This document shows, in pieces, positions 55,312 through 64,000 of a stretch of DNA of 64,000 bases. The translations under genes were made by a program, and so were the position numbers. The stretch comes from Synechocystis sp. PCC 7509 (lineage in GTDB: Bacteria; Cyanobacteriota; Cyanobacteriia; Cyanobacteriales; Chroococcidiopsidaceae). The DNA lies in NCBI RefSeq assembly GCF_000332075.2, contig NZ_ALVU02000001.1, positions 806,001 through 870,000 on the forward strand, given 5' to 3'. The notes under the pieces are model-generated. The model did no database searches and was not told the DNA's origin. It saw only the letters and a list, made by a program, of their open reading frames with translations. Every line of letters begins with the position of its first letter. Position 1 is the stretch's first letter.

Positions 55312-57027
55312 TTGTTATCATTTTTGACCTCATCAATAATAGCAGTAAATACTGTTCCAATTAACTCTCAATCTCTACCGCAAAAACTATCCTCACCTGC
55401 ACCAGTTACCCAGTTTTTACCCACCGACACAACGCTTATAGGAATAGTTAATACCAAAACTGAAAAATGGCAAAGCTTAACTAAATTTGAACTATTTGCC
55501 CAGATTTTCAATGCTGTAGAAAAGCAACTTCCTACTCAAATGGGCTTAAATTACCAAACAGATATTAAACCCTGGTTGGGAGAACAAGTAGCTTTTACAC
55601 TTTTGCCTCAAAAAGATATAAAACCAGGCAGTTTAGAGGGTAGTTTTCTACTTTTAGCGACGGTAAAAGATGAGCAATCATTACAAGTATTAATAGATAG
55701 ATTAAAAAGTAGTAACGCGCAAGAAGTAACCGAAAGACAATACAAAGGTGTAAAAATTTTGGAATGGAAACCGTCTGCACCTATTGCACCAGTTTCTACT
55801 TTGCCTAAATCGTCTGTAGCCGCAGTCCCAGGTATACCCAATTTACCTATGCCTAACCGAAATAGTATCAAAAATCGAGGCATGGCGATCGCACTCCTAC
55901 CAGGATATATAGTCACAGCCAGCACAGCTAAACCCATTGAACAGTTACTAGACAAGCCTCCAGGTAGTGCTAATTTAGCCCAAAACCCCAATTTTAAACA
56001 GCTAACCCAGCATCCTCAATATAATCAAGCCCTATTTACCCTCTACGAAGACCCGACTAAGGTTCTTTCTTTATTCAAGTCTTTAGCTCAAGATCCTAGC
56101 TTACCCTTTCCCATTGCTCCCAGCGCCATTACTTCCGCCCAAGTAGAGCAATATAGTTCAATAGATGGTTTAGTGTGGGAACAACCAGAAGGCTTACGCT
56201 TGCAACTGTTCGCCCACCGCAAAACACCCAGTTTAGCTAATATCCTAACTCCCAATACCGCGCAATTACTCCCGCGCATCCCCGCACCCGCGTACTCTGC
56301 AACTACTGGAAGCAATATTTATCTGCAATGGCAAATGCTAGAAACGGCGCTAAATGGATATCCACAATTTAAAGATGGACTTGCCAAGTTGAATCAAACT
56401 ATTACTAGCACAACTGGATTAGACCTCAATAAAGATATTCTAGGTTGGATGGATGGCGAGTATGCTTTGTTTTCTTATCCTACCGAACAAGGCTTAATAA
56501 GTAGCCAGTTAAAGATGGGTTTAGGCTTTTTTGTCCAAACAACAAATCGTAGCAAGGCTGAATCTACTTTAAATAAATTAGGTCAATCTCTCAAGACTCT
56601 TTCTGGCGGCGCATTATCTACTAATACTTACAATGATATTGATGGTTTCAATGTCAATAGTTGGAACTTTGGAGAACAAAGTATATTTGCTTACAGTTGG
56701 GTAGATGATAAAACTCTATTAATTTCAACGGGATTAGGCGCAGTTACAGAATTGTTACCCCAGCCTCAAAAACAACTAGAAAAAGATTACAACTTTGCTA
56801 CAGCTATAAGTTCCTTGCCATTTCCTAATCAAGGTTATTTTTATATCAATATGGGTTCTTCTTTGGCGTGGGTATATAGTCTTGCACCGGAAACATTTAA
56901 TACTCCAAGCTTTCAAGTCTTCAAGCAAGTTATTGGTAGTGTGCGTAGTTTTAGTACCACAACAACTACTACTAGCAAAAAAGAGCAATATGACGGCTTA
57001 GTTGTACTAGCACCTGCTAAAAAGTAA
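55312..57027 (+). CDS. DUF3352 domain protein
   Basis: 571 residues from a TTG with AGG 9 nt upstream; no ATG is nearby. The N-terminus is a short hydrophobic segment (SFLTSSIIAVNTVPI), a possible signal. The rest fits DUF3352: PVTQFLPTDTTLIGIVNT, LGEQVAFTLLPQKD, GMAIALLPGYIVTAST, and DILGWMDGEYALFSYP. Members are secreted or envelope proteins of unknown function, many in cyanobacteria. It follows the sensor kinase on the same strand, 88 nt downstream. Confidence 0.8.
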   Translation: MLSFLTSSIIAVNTVPINSQSLPQKLSSPAPVTQFLPTDTTLIGIVNTKTEKWQSLTKFELFAQIFNAVEKQLPTQMGLNYQTDIKPWLGEQVAFTLLPQKDIKPGSLEGSFLLLATVKDEQSLQVLIDRLKSSNAQEVTERQYKGVKILEWKPSAPIAPVSTLPKSSVAAVPGIPNLPMPNRNSIKNRGMAIALLPGYIVTASTAKPIEQLLDKPPGSANLAQNPNFKQLTQHPQYNQALFTLYEDPTKVLSLFKSLAQDPSLPFPIAPSAITSAQVEQYSSIDGLVWEQPEGLRLQLFAHRKTPSLANILTPNTAQLLPRIPAPAYSATTGSNIYLQWQMLETALNGYPQFKDGLAKLNQTITSTTGLDLNKDILGWMDGEYALFSYPTEQGLISSQLKMGLGFFVQTTNRSKAESTLNKLGQSLKTLSGGALSTNTYNDIDGFNVNSWNFGEQSIFAYSWVDDKTLLISTGLGAVTELLPQPQKQLEKDYNFATAISSLPFPNQGYFYINMGSSLAWVYSLAPETFNTPSFQVFKQVIGSVRSFSTTTTTTSKKEQYDGLVVLAPAKK

Positions 57028-57062
57028 TATAGCAATCCTATGCAGATTCATAAACATTAACC

Positions 57063-57090
57063 GTAGGGGCGCAATGCATTGCGCCCCTAC
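57063..57090. repeat. Perfect 28-nt palindromic repeat
   Basis: GTAGGGGCGCAATG and its complement form a perfect 14+14 palindrome between convergent genes (57027 and 57103). A related partial copy lies at 16290-16312. It is a frequently dispersed type in cyanobacteria and could terminate both transcripts. Confidence 0.8.
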
Positions 57091-57102
57091 AACTAAAAAT
57101 AT

Positions 57103-58575
57103 CTAAAATAACTCTACCTTCTCAAATTGCTTTAGATTTTGAGCATTTGCTGCTTCTCCGCAAGTACGGGGTGTGGGAAATATTTTATCGGGATTAGCTA
57201 AACCTTTCGGGTTAAATGCTGTGCGAATATACTGCATAGTTTCTAAATCTACTTCTGTAAACATATTCGGCATATAACACTTTTTATCTGCGCCAATCCC
57301 ATGTTCTCCCGAAAGACTACCGCCGACTTGGACGCAAAGTTTGAGAATATCGCCGCCTAATTCTTCGACTTTTTCAAAAGCCCCAGGAACAGCATTATCG
57401 TAAAGAATTAGCGGGTGCAAGTTGCCATCTCCGGCGTGAAATACGTTAGCAATTTTGTAACCGTATTTTTTACTCAAGTTTTCAATTTCTTGCAATACAA
57501 ATGATAACTTAGTGCGAGGAATTACCCCATCTTGGACGTAATAATCGGGGCTGAGATGTCCCGCCGCCGCAAAAGCTGCTTTACGCCCTTTCCATAATTT
57601 ATTGCGCGTTTCTATATCCTTTGCAGAAGTAACATTTCTCGCGCCGTTTTGTTTACAAATAGCTGCAATTCTCTTTTTCATTTCGTCTACTTCTACTTGC
57701 AAACCATCTACTTCTACAAGTAAAATTGCCTCGGCATCGCGGGGATAGCAATTTGTTGCTAATACATCCTCTACAGCGTTAATGCTGAGATTGTCCATCA
57801 TCTCCATTCCCGCCGGAATTATCCCTGCGCTGATGATATCGGAAACCGCCGCCGCCGCCGCTTCAATGCTGGTAAAGTCTGCTAGTAAAACGCAAATTGA
57901 TTCGGCAGTTTTGAGGATTTTTAAAGTAATTTCTGTAGCAATTCCTAACGTGCCTTCCGAACCAACAAATACTCCGGTAAGATCGTAACCAGGCATCTCT
58001 GGTATTTGTCCGCCTACATCAGTGATAGAACCATCGGGCAATACTAACTTTAGTCCCAAAACGTGGTTAGTTGTTACGCCGTATTTCAGGCAATGTACGC
58101 CCCCGGAGTTTTCCGCGACGTTACCACCAATAGAACAAATAATTTGACTAGAAGGGTCGGGGGCATAGTAAAACCCCGCACCGCTTACAGCTTGCGTTAC
58201 CCAGTTGTTAATTACCCCAGGCTGTACAGTAACTCGCTGATTTTCTAAATCAATATCAATAATTTGCCGCATTAAAGCTGTAACAATTAGTACGCAATTT
58301 TCTGTAGGCAGTGCGCCACCTGATAAGCCCGTACCCGCACCCCGCGCAATAAATGCTATAGAATTGCGATCGCATACCTTAACTATCTCTGCTACTTGTT
58401 CGGTGGTTCTTGGTAATACCACAACTTCCGGGCGCTGCCGATAGCTAGCTAATCCGTCGCACTCATAGGTTATCAATTCTTCCCGGCGCTGCACTACGCC
58501 CTTTGTACCTACAATTGCCTCAAATTGCTTAATTATTGGCTTCCAGTTGCGTTGCTTGCTTGCTTCAACTAACAT
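57103..58575 (-). CDS. glcD: Glycolate dehydrogenase FAD-linked subunit GlcD
   Basis: 490 residues from an ATG. FAD-PCMH motifs are GAGTGLSGGALP (near residue 80) and VGGSLSGEHGIGADKK near the C-terminus, and the substrate region contains PDYYVQDGVIPRTKL and NVFHAGDGNLHPLILYD. This is the glycolate oxidase-type large subunit. It lies 5 kb from glcE and glcF on the same strand, separated by two opposite-strand genes, so the subunits are not in one transcript. Confidence 0.92.
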   Translation of the reverse strand: MLVEASKQRNWKPIIKQFEAIVGTKGVVQRREELITYECDGLASYRQRPEVVVLPRTTEQVAEIVKVCDRNSIAFIARGAGTGLSGGALPTENCVLIVTALMRQIIDIDLENQRVTVQPGVINNWVTQAVSGAGFYYAPDPSSQIICSIGGNVAENSGGVHCLKYGVTTNHVLGLKLVLPDGSITDVGGQIPEMPGYDLTGVFVGSEGTLGIATEITLKILKTAESICVLLADFTSIEAAAAAVSDIISAGIIPAGMEMMDNLSINAVEDVLATNCYPRDAEAILLVEVDGLQVEVDEMKKRIAAICKQNGARNVTSAKDIETRNKLWKGRKAAFAAAGHLSPDYYVQDGVIPRTKLSFVLQEIENLSKKYGYKIANVFHAGDGNLHPLILYDNAVPGAFEKVEELGGDILKLCVQVGGSLSGEHGIGADKKCYMPNMFTEVDLETMQYIRTAFNPKGLANPDKIFPTPRTCGEAANAQNLKQFEKVELF

Positions 58576-58794
58576 TAAAGGCTTTCCAGTATTAATCTTT
58601 ATATCTATGATGAATTAAATTTTTGTGTATTTTTGTAAAAATTTTTAATTCTTATTAGACTTTTGCTTGTGTATTTTTGCCTATTGACATACAATTATAT
58701 AATCGAGATATCAGCAAAAATATTATTAGGGCAAATATTTCCCATTATAACATAAATTTTAAACCAAAAAGCCGCCCAAGTCAAGCCCCATACC

Positions 58795-59685
58795 TTATTT
58801 AATCAACTTTTTTGCCAGTAAAAACTCGCTGACAACTTGTTTAACATTTTGCTTTTCGCCTTCGACTAGGTAATTCAAGCGCTGCATTTGTTTTTCATCA
58901 ATTAAACCGCTTAGTTGCGCGATCACACTTTGCAATTCTGGATGTTGTTTTAAAACAGATTGACGCACAATTGGCGTAGCTTCGTAGGGTGGAAAGTATT
59001 GCTTATCGTCCGTTAGCACCACCAAATCTAAGCGGGGAATTGCGCCATCGGTAGAGTTTCCGGCAACTATATCTACTTGCTTTTGCTGCAATGCTTGGTA
59101 AAGTAAACCTAAGTCAATAATTTTAGGTGGCTTTGTAAACTTGAGATTATAGGTTTTGCTAAGTCCTGGTAAACCGTCTTCTCTTTCACTAAACTCATAA
59201 CCAAAACCTGCTTGCCATTGGGGAGTATATTTAGCCGCTTGAGAGATTGTTTGCAGGTTTTTTGCTCTAGCCTCATCGCCGCGAATAATCATGGCAAAAG
59301 TATTTTGAAAACCCAAAGGCGGCATAACTTCTAACTGAAACTGCTTTGCATAATCTTGTTTTAATTGCTGATAAACTTTTTGGGGATCGGTAATTGCTTT
59401 TTGCTTCAAAATAGTAGTAAAAGCTGTACCTGTATACTCAACATAAGCATCAATTTGTCCGGCTTTAATTGCTTCGTGACAAATAAACGTGCCGCCAAGA
59501 TGCAGGCGACGATTGACTTTGAGCTTAGTATTGGCTTCAATATGCTGCACTAAAAGTTCGCCTAAAATATCTTGCTCGGTAAAATCTTTAGAGCCAATGG
59601 TAATAGTATTGCTAGGAGCAGAACAACTATAAATCCCAATAATTAAAGCAAAACTTACCAAGCATAACGCCAAAAACCTTTTCAT
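58795..59685 (-). CDS. Glycine betaine/choline-type substrate-binding lipoprotein
   Basis: 296 residues from an ATG. An SPII signal ends at the lipobox (ALIIGIYSCSAPSN, Cys21), so the protein is membrane-anchored outside. The OpuAC/QAT fold is seen in ITIGSKDFTEQDILGELLVQH and DAYVEYTGTAFTTIL, typical of OpuC/OsmF-like binders. It is the third gene of the three-gene importer, overlapping the permease gene by 4 nt (ATGA). Confidence 0.85.
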   Translation of the reverse strand: MKRFLALCLVSFALIIGIYSCSAPSNTITIGSKDFTEQDILGELLVQHIEANTKLKVNRRLHLGGTFICHEAIKAGQIDAYVEYTGTAFTTILKQKAITDPQKVYQQLKQDYAKQFQLEVMPPLGFQNTFAMIIRGDEARAKNLQTISQAAKYTPQWQAGFGYEFSEREDGLPGLSKTYNLKFTKPPKIIDLGLLYQALQQKQVDIVAGNSTDGAIPRLDLVVLTDDKQYFPPYEATPIVRQSVLKQHPELQSVIAQLSGLIDEKQMQRLNYLVEGEKQNVKQVVSEFLLAKKLIK

Positions 59686-60326
59686 CTTCTACTTACCTTT
59701 GTAAACCGCCCTTCCAGCCAACCAATAGCTACATCTAACAATAAAGCGATCGCGGCGGCGGGAACAGCACCCGCTAAAATTAGATCGTTATTTAACGTTG
59801 CAATCCCTCTAAATACAAATTCGCCCAAACCCCCCGCACCAATCGCCGCCGCAATAGTCGCCACCCCAACGCCAATTACCGCCGCTACTCTCACTCCTGC
59901 CAAAATTACCCCCAAAGCTAAAGGAATTTCTACTTGCAATAATAACTGGCGGCTAGTCATTCCCATCCCTTTACCAGCTTCCCGAATCGCCGGATCGATA
60001 TTAATAATCCCTGTATAAGTATTGCGAATAATCGGTAAAAAAGAATATAAAGTTAGGGCAATAATTGCCGTGCGATCGCCAATCCCGCCAATATAGGGAA
60101 TAGGTAGCAAAAAACCAAACAGCGCCAAGCTAGGGATAGTTTGCAGGATATTAGCAATCCCTAAAATTGGTTGACGCAGATTTGCTTGACGAGTAATAAC
60201 GATTCCCAAAGGAATACCGATAATTGTGGCAAAAAATATCGCTGTACCAACTAAAAATAAATGTTTACCTGTAGCTGCAAAGATATCAGAACCATATTTA
60301 ACTAAGAAAAAATCGCTAATATTCAC
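59682..60326 (-). CDS. Osmolyte ABC transporter permease (OpuC type)
   Basis: 214 residues from a GTG that overlaps the ATPase stop (GTGA). Five to six helices are predicted. The binding-protein-dependent transport signature EAGKGMGMTSRQLLLQVEIPLALGVILAG (the EAA loop) is clear. The family moves glycine betaine, choline or related osmolytes. Only one permease is present, so it likely forms a homodimer. Confidence 0.88.
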   Translation of the reverse strand: MNISDFFLVKYGSDIFAATGKHLFLVGTAIFFATIIGIPLGIVITRQANLRQPILGIANILQTIPSLALFGFLLPIPYIGGIGDRTAIIALTLYSFLPIIRNTYTGIINIDPAIREAGKGMGMTSRQLLLQVEIPLALGVILAGVRVAAVIGVGVATIAAAIGAGGLGEFVFRGIATLNNDLILAGAVPAAAIALLLDVAIGWLEGRFTKVSRR

Positions 60327-61075
60327 GGTTTGAACATCCCTAAACAGTCTAAAAAAGCGATCGCTTCGCTTTGAGAAGATTTTAAAAATTCTGTGGGGGT
60401 TTCTAATACTACCAAGCGTCCGGTTTCCATTAAACCAATGCGAGACGCAAGTACAAAAGCTTCTTGGATATCGTGAGTTACAAAAATCACAGTTTTATTT
60501 AATTGCTGTTGCAGCTTGCGAAACTCTTGTTGCAACTCTAAGCGCGTAATTGGATCTAATGCGCCAAAAGGTTCATCCATTAATAATATCGGCGGATCGG
60601 CAGCTATAGCCCTTGCTACGCCTACTCTTTGGCGTTGTCCTCCCGATAATTCGTGGGGATAGCGATCGCTAAACTGTACCGGATCTAACCCAACCAACTG
60701 CAATAACTCATGAACCCGCGCTTTAATCTGTTTGGGATTCCAGCCTTCTAAAGAGGGAACTAAACCAACATTGCGGGCGATCGTAAAGTGAGGAAATAAG
60801 CCAATTTCTTGAATTACATAGCCAATAGTACGCCGCAACTTAATTAAATCCCAATCCTTTGTCGATCGCCCATTTACCCTAACTTCCCCTCCAGTAGGCA
60901 TAAATAAACCATTAATTAGCTTCATCGTAGTAGTTTTGCCGCTACCACTGCGCCCTAAAAGTATTAAAGCTTCTCCTTGATGGACGGAAAAATTGAGATT
61001 GGAGACTAGAGAGCGATCGCCCACGCTAAAAGTAACATTATCAAATTCAACAGCAATTTCTCGATCTTCTGGCAT
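60323..61075 (-). CDS. Osmolyte ABC transporter ATP-binding protein (OpuC type)
   Basis: 250 residues from an ATG. Walker A LGRSGSGKTTTMKLI, Q-loop YVIQEIGLFPHF, signature ELSGGQRQRVGVARAI, Walker B PILLMDEPFGALDP and the switch His in IFVTHDIQEAF are all present. Unlike ProV it lacks long CBS C-terminal domains, so regulation by ionic strength is not predicted. It is the first gene of the three-gene operon and lies divergent from the AAA ATPase gene. Confidence 0.9.
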   Translation of the reverse strand: MPEDREIAVEFDNVTFSVGDRSLVSNLNFSVHQGEALILLGRSGSGKTTTMKLINGLFMPTGGEVRVNGRSTKDWDLIKLRRTIGYVIQEIGLFPHFTIARNVGLVPSLEGWNPKQIKARVHELLQLVGLDPVQFSDRYPHELSGGQRQRVGVARAIAADPPILLMDEPFGALDPITRLELQQEFRKLQQQLNKTVIFVTHDIQEAFVLASRIGLMETGRLVVLETPTEFLKSSQSEAIAFLDCLGMFKP

Positions 61076-61133
61076 GGTTGGCTAGAACAATAATAGGTCT
61101 ATGAACGGGCGATCGCGGGATACAGGGAAAAAT

Positions 61134-62303
61134 ATGATAATGCCTGGTAAGGGCTTAAATCTTCCTAAACCAACTGTAAATATAGAAGACAATACTATGA
61201 ATTCCTTTGAATCTATCAAAATCGAGGGCTACCGTCGCTTATTTGACGTTGAAGTTGAGATGCGACCCTTGACAGTGATGATTGGTGCTAATGGTGTAGG
61301 TAAAACTTCATTACTAGAAATATTCTCGCTTCTCGCAGCCTCCGCTAAGGGTCAATTGCAGTCAAAAATATCTGATATGGGCGGTTTAAGCGAGATGATG
61401 ACTCGTGACAAAGCTGATAGTTTAGCGATCACATTAGCCATGAGTGTAGCAGGTGGATATGCACCGTTAGATTATTACCTTAAACTCGAGCCCAAAGGTC
61501 AGTTTTATGAAATTGGCGTAGAAACCTTAACCCAAAAGAATAATCCTAATGCTCATGAATATCTCAAGCATATAGATTCTCACAGAGCAGATGTTAAGTA
61601 TTTTGAGCCGCCAGATCAACATTATGTATTACGTCCAAATTGGGAACACAATCCTTATGAAACATCACTCTATCAAGTTCCTAAAATGTACCAAGAGCCA
61701 GAGAATCTTCGCAAGCGGTTGGCTTCCTGCACATTTTATGGGGCGTTAAATGTAGCGGCAAAAAGCCCCGTCCGTCTACCGCAATCAATGAGTCCTGCAA
61801 CTTTACCAGGTGCGAATGGGGAAGACTTAGTATCTTGCCTTTATTATCTACGCGAAACAGAGTCAGAACGATTTGAAATCATAGAAGATACACTTGCGGC
61901 GGCTTTTCCAGATTTTGACCGTTTAGGATTTCCCCCCGTAGCCGCCGGAACATTGGCTATGACTTGGAAAGACAAAAATTTTTCCAAACCTTTGTATATG
62001 CACCAATTATCTGAAGGTACATTAAGGTTTTTGTGGCTAATAACACTTCTACAAAGTCCTAGTTTAACGGCTGTAACTTTAATTGACGAGCCGGAAGTTA
62101 GTTTACATCCAGAATTATTACGACTATTAGCCGATTCAATGCGAGAAGCTTCTCAAAGAACTCAACTAATTGTAGCAACTCACTCCGATAGACTAATTCG
62201 GTTTTTAGAACCCAAAGAAGTGTTAGTTTGTGATGCTGAAGATGGATTAACAACTATGAGTTGGGCTGATTCTTTTAATTTAGATAACTGGTTGCAAGAA
62301 TGA
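61134..62303 (+). CDS. AAA/ABC-type ATPase (AAA_21, COG4637-like)
   Basis: Start choice is open: ATG 61134 has AGGGA 5 nt upstream, whereas the conserved domain begins near ATG 61197 (61101 is also possible). From 61134 it is 389 residues. Walker A is MIGANGVGKTSLLEIF; near the C-terminus are HQLSEGTLRFLWL (signature-like), VTLIDEPEVSLHPELL (Walker B) and LIVATHSDRLIRF (switch His). This architecture is that of a RecF/OLD-like ATPase without a TOPRIM domain, often a subunit of defence or DNA-repair systems, but its role here is unknown. Its stop overlaps the next gene by 4 nt. Confidence 0.78.
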   Translation: MIMPGKGLNLPKPTVNIEDNTMNSFESIKIEGYRRLFDVEVEMRPLTVMIGANGVGKTSLLEIFSLLAASAKGQLQSKISDMGGLSEMMTRDKADSLAITLAMSVAGGYAPLDYYLKLEPKGQFYEIGVETLTQKNNPNAHEYLKHIDSHRADVKYFEPPDQHYVLRPNWEHNPYETSLYQVPKMYQEPENLRKRLASCTFYGALNVAAKSPVRLPQSMSPATLPGANGEDLVSCLYYLRETESERFEIIEDTLAAAFPDFDRLGFPPVAAGTLAMTWKDKNFSKPLYMHQLSEGTLRFLWLITLLQSPSLTAVTLIDEPEVSLHPELLRLLADSMREASQRTQLIVATHSDRLIRFLEPKEVLVCDAEDGLTTMSWADSFNLDNWLQE

Positions 62304-62832
62304 CTACAAAACGCTTTACTATTGAGTTTAATCAGATAGCTCAACTTCCTCAAATTTTGCATAGACTTGTAAAGCTCAAGTCTTTGGAATCTCTTAAGAT
62401 TAATTGTTGCGATCTCGATTATCTACCGGACACAGTTGCTGACTATCTGGTTTAAAACATCTATCATTGTGTGACAATTACTTTTCAGAAATACCATTAG
62501 TAATCCAAGAGCTAAAAAACTTGGAGCAACTACTTATGCGTCGAAATAAGATAAGTTGTATAACTTCTAATATAGTCCAACTCAAAAATTTGACCCTATT
62601 AGATTTAGGTGAAAATGAAATAACTAAAATTCCTAATGAAATTGGAGAGTTGAGAAAGTTACAGCGGCTTTATTTAGATGAAAATCCTATTTCATACGTC
62701 TCTCCATCTATTCAGAATTTAATTAACTTAGAATATCTTTCCATAGACCACGATATGAGAATTACGTCAAGCATTAGTCTATTACCAAAAACAGTAGAAG
62801 TTGATATGCCTATCGATACTTCTTTCACGTAG
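62300..62832 (+). pseudogene. Leucine-rich-repeat gene broken by a frameshift
   Basis: An ATG at 62300 overlaps the ATPase stop (ATGA). Its frame reads about 47 residues of LRR (LKSLESLKINCCDLDYLPDTVAD) then meets a TAA at 62453. One frame over, from about 62443, the repeat resumes without a break: LSGLKHLSLCDNYFSEIP and onward through four or five further repeats, to a stop at 62832. A single deleted base near 62443 would join LPDTVAD to LSGLKHLSL and restore the LRR register. The frameshift is real in this sequence; it could be a mutation or an assembly error. The ATPase-LRR coupling implies a paired system. Confidence 0.8.
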
Positions 62833-62876
62833 AGTCATTAGATGTGCAGCTTATACAGTTTCGCTCTGTAAGAATA

Positions 62877-62909
62877 GACCTCTTACAAAAGTTCCTTTTG
62901 CAAGAGGTC
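62877..62909. repeat. 15-bp imperfect palindrome (GACCTCTT...)
   Basis: GACCTCTTACAAAAG and CTTTTGCAAGAGGTC are complementary except for one A-C pair, with a 3-nt loop. The element precedes a short C/T-rich tract and resembles dispersed cyanobacterial repeats. Confidence 0.55.
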
Positions 62910-62973
62910 GGGAAAAGGTAAGAATTTTCCTTTAACCCTTCCCCCTTACCCTTTAACCTATTTCTGCAAGAAG

Positions 62974-63210
62974 TCTAACAAGTCTGCACCAACTGGAGCG
63001 CCAGAGCAAGTTAATCATCATAATCCGCCGTCCTATCGGATTAAAGAAGTATTTGAGAGTGGTAAATGCGATCGCAGTTATAGCAAAATCCGCGATGCTC
63101 AACGCATTCTAAAAGACAATGATTTGATGGTAGCTGTCAAAGCCTGTCCTGAATTAAAGGCTTTTGTAAATACAATTTTATTACTTTGTGAAGGCGATTT
63201 GATTATTTAG
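62974..63210 (+). pseudogene. Coding remnant, unrecognised
   Basis: One frame is open through to TAG 63208-63210 and reads like protein near its end (YRIKEVFESGKCDRSYSKI, AQRILKDNDLMVAVKAC), but has no ATG or ribosome site at its start and continues 5' into repeat-like sequence. It may be the tail of a lost gene. I cannot name it. Confidence 0.3.
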
Positions 63211-63294
63211 TGGTACAAAGCGCAGAAATTGCGATCGCCGTTTTTCCCGTCTACAGTTAGCTAAACTATAAGCAACCCAACGACTGCAACTATT

Positions 63295-63999
63295 ATGGTA
63301 CAAAGCAGCGAAACTAATGCCCCAATATTTCCCCCTAGCGACTTATTGAGCGACGAACCACCCTGGGAAACTTACCGCCACCTCAAACAAATCATTTTGT
63401 TACTAACTAGCCTAGAACGCCTGTGGCAAGACCGTCAGGACTTCTTTGCTGGGGCTAACTTAAGCATTTATTACAGCGATCGTCAACCCAAATCTGAAGA
63501 TGTCCGAGGTCCAGATTTATTTGTAGTGCTAGACACTGAGCGTAAAGAGCGCAAAAGCTGGGTAGTTTGGGCGGAAGATGGCAAATATCCCAACTTTATT
63601 TTAGAAATTCTTTCTGACTCCACCGCTAAATGCGATCGCGGATTGAAAAAGCAACTGTATCAAGATATTTTTCGTACTCCCGATTACTTCTGGCTTGACC
63701 CTTATAGCTTAGAGTTTGCGGGGTTTAAACTTAATTATCGTCAGTATGAGGCGATCGCGCCTAACGATCAAGGCTGGCTGTGGAGTAATGAATTACAGCT
63801 ATATCTAGGCATTCTTAACGAACAGTTACGGTTTTTCACGCCGGAAGGAGATTTAGTTTTAATCCCAGAGGAAGCCGAAGTAATCAGCAATCAAAGAGCA
63901 GATACCGAACGTCAACGCGCCGAAACCGAACGTCAAAGAGCAGACTTCTTGCGGCAAAAACTACAAGAATTAGGCATCGATCCAGATGAAATAATGTGA
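63295..63999 (+). CDS. Uma2 family protein with coiled-coil tail
   Basis: 234 residues from an ATG; the gene ends one base before the window edge. PD-(D/E)XK-type core elements: VRGPDLFVVLDTERKER (acidic D), PNFILEILSDSTAKCDR (E-x-x-S) and YFWLDPYSLEFAGF. The C-terminus is a heptad tail with repeated RADTERQR units and ends in LRQKLQELGIDPDEI, which is common to cyanobacterial Uma2 proteins. Function unknown; possible endonuclease. Confidence 0.85.
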   Translation: MVQSSETNAPIFPPSDLLSDEPPWETYRHLKQIILLLTSLERLWQDRQDFFAGANLSIYYSDRQPKSEDVRGPDLFVVLDTERKERKSWVVWAEDGKYPNFILEILSDSTAKCDRGLKKQLYQDIFRTPDYFWLDPYSLEFAGFKLNYRQYEAIAPNDQGWLWSNELQLYLGILNEQLRFFTPEGDLVLIPEEAEVISNQRADTERQRAETERQRADFLRQKLQELGIDPDEIM

Positions 64000-64000
64000 T

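Larger units (their letters stand above)
62833..63294. other. Gene-free interval with repeat and coding remnant
   Basis: This 462-base gap holds a palindromic repeat (62877-62909), a C-rich tract of repeat-like TTTAACCC/CCTTACC sequence, and a degraded coding frame ending at TAG 63210. I see no intact gene, RNA gene or insertion sequence ends. Confidence 0.6.

Noticed and set aside
1-64000. Insertion sequences, prophage, CRISPR array or rRNA
   Set aside because: No transposase, integrase, phage structural gene, spaced direct repeats or rRNA was seen. The short palindromes lack associated transposases.

Overview
The window comes from a cyanobacterium chromosome. The palindrome GCGATCGC (HIP1) recurs throughout. 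The gene set is cyanobacterial: tocopherol synthesis, iron-uptake SLH porin, sucrose-phosphate phosphatase, hemL (C5 tetrapyrrole route), KtrAB, CHAT-TPR protein, Uma2 proteins, CYP110-like P450 and phytochrome-type signalling. The organism is probably a Chroococcidiopsis- or Synechocystis PCC 7509-like relative, but that placement is only an impression from the proteins. I see no CRISPR array, complete insertion sequence or prophage.

Layout. 0-5.2 kb: a partial radical-SAM SPL-like gene, a RemA-like regulator, tRNA-Arg(UCU), DUF924, a secreted glycine-zipper protein, the TIGR02588/TIGR02587 pair, a 35-residue membrane peptide and a tandemly duplicated corrinoid adenosyltransferase. 5.3-12.2 kb: a CNNM/CorC protein, queC, a 5'-truncated HIRAN pseudogene, a tocopherol methyltransferase/homogentisate phytyltransferase pair and ktrB-ktrA. 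12.2-15.7 kb: a convergent metal-handling locus. One arm is a cobalamin riboswitch followed by cbtB and a His-rich membrane protein. The other is a CcdA/UreH-like transporter fused to an MsrQ/YedZ-like heme domain, followed by a CopC-like secreted protein. 15.8-27.4 kb: a small exported protein, an ABC exporter, a flavin reductase, then a minus-strand signalling series of a 1275-residue TPR-CHAT protein, a DXCF-type cyanobacteriochrome kinase, an Rcp1-like regulator and a hybrid kinase.

27.5-46.3 kb is mainly housekeeping: coaD, cysS, a COG0523 GTPase, a diiron-type oxidase, a topoisomerase A subunit, a response regulator, hemL, hisIE, an SLH porin, an MFS transporter, an Rpn nuclease, sucrose-phosphate phosphatase, ruvA and a GH13 enzyme. 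46.4-61.1 kb holds an antiporter, a P450, a Uma2 protein, glcF-glcE, a large membrane sensor kinase, a DUF3352 protein, glcD and an OpuC-type osmolyte ABC operon. 61.1-64 kb looks more accessory: an AAA ATPase translationally coupled to a frameshifted leucine-rich-repeat gene, a 460-base region of palindromic repeat and gene debris, and a Uma2 protein.

Genes that work together: glcD, glcE and glcF form glycolate dehydrogenase; the two tocopherol genes catalyse steps of one pathway; KtrA gates KtrB; the three OpuC genes form one importer; the cyanobacteriochrome kinase overlaps its probable response regulator by 4 nt. The most original material is the riboswitch-controlled cobalt locus with its convergent heme-fusion operon, and the DXCF photoreceptor cassette.
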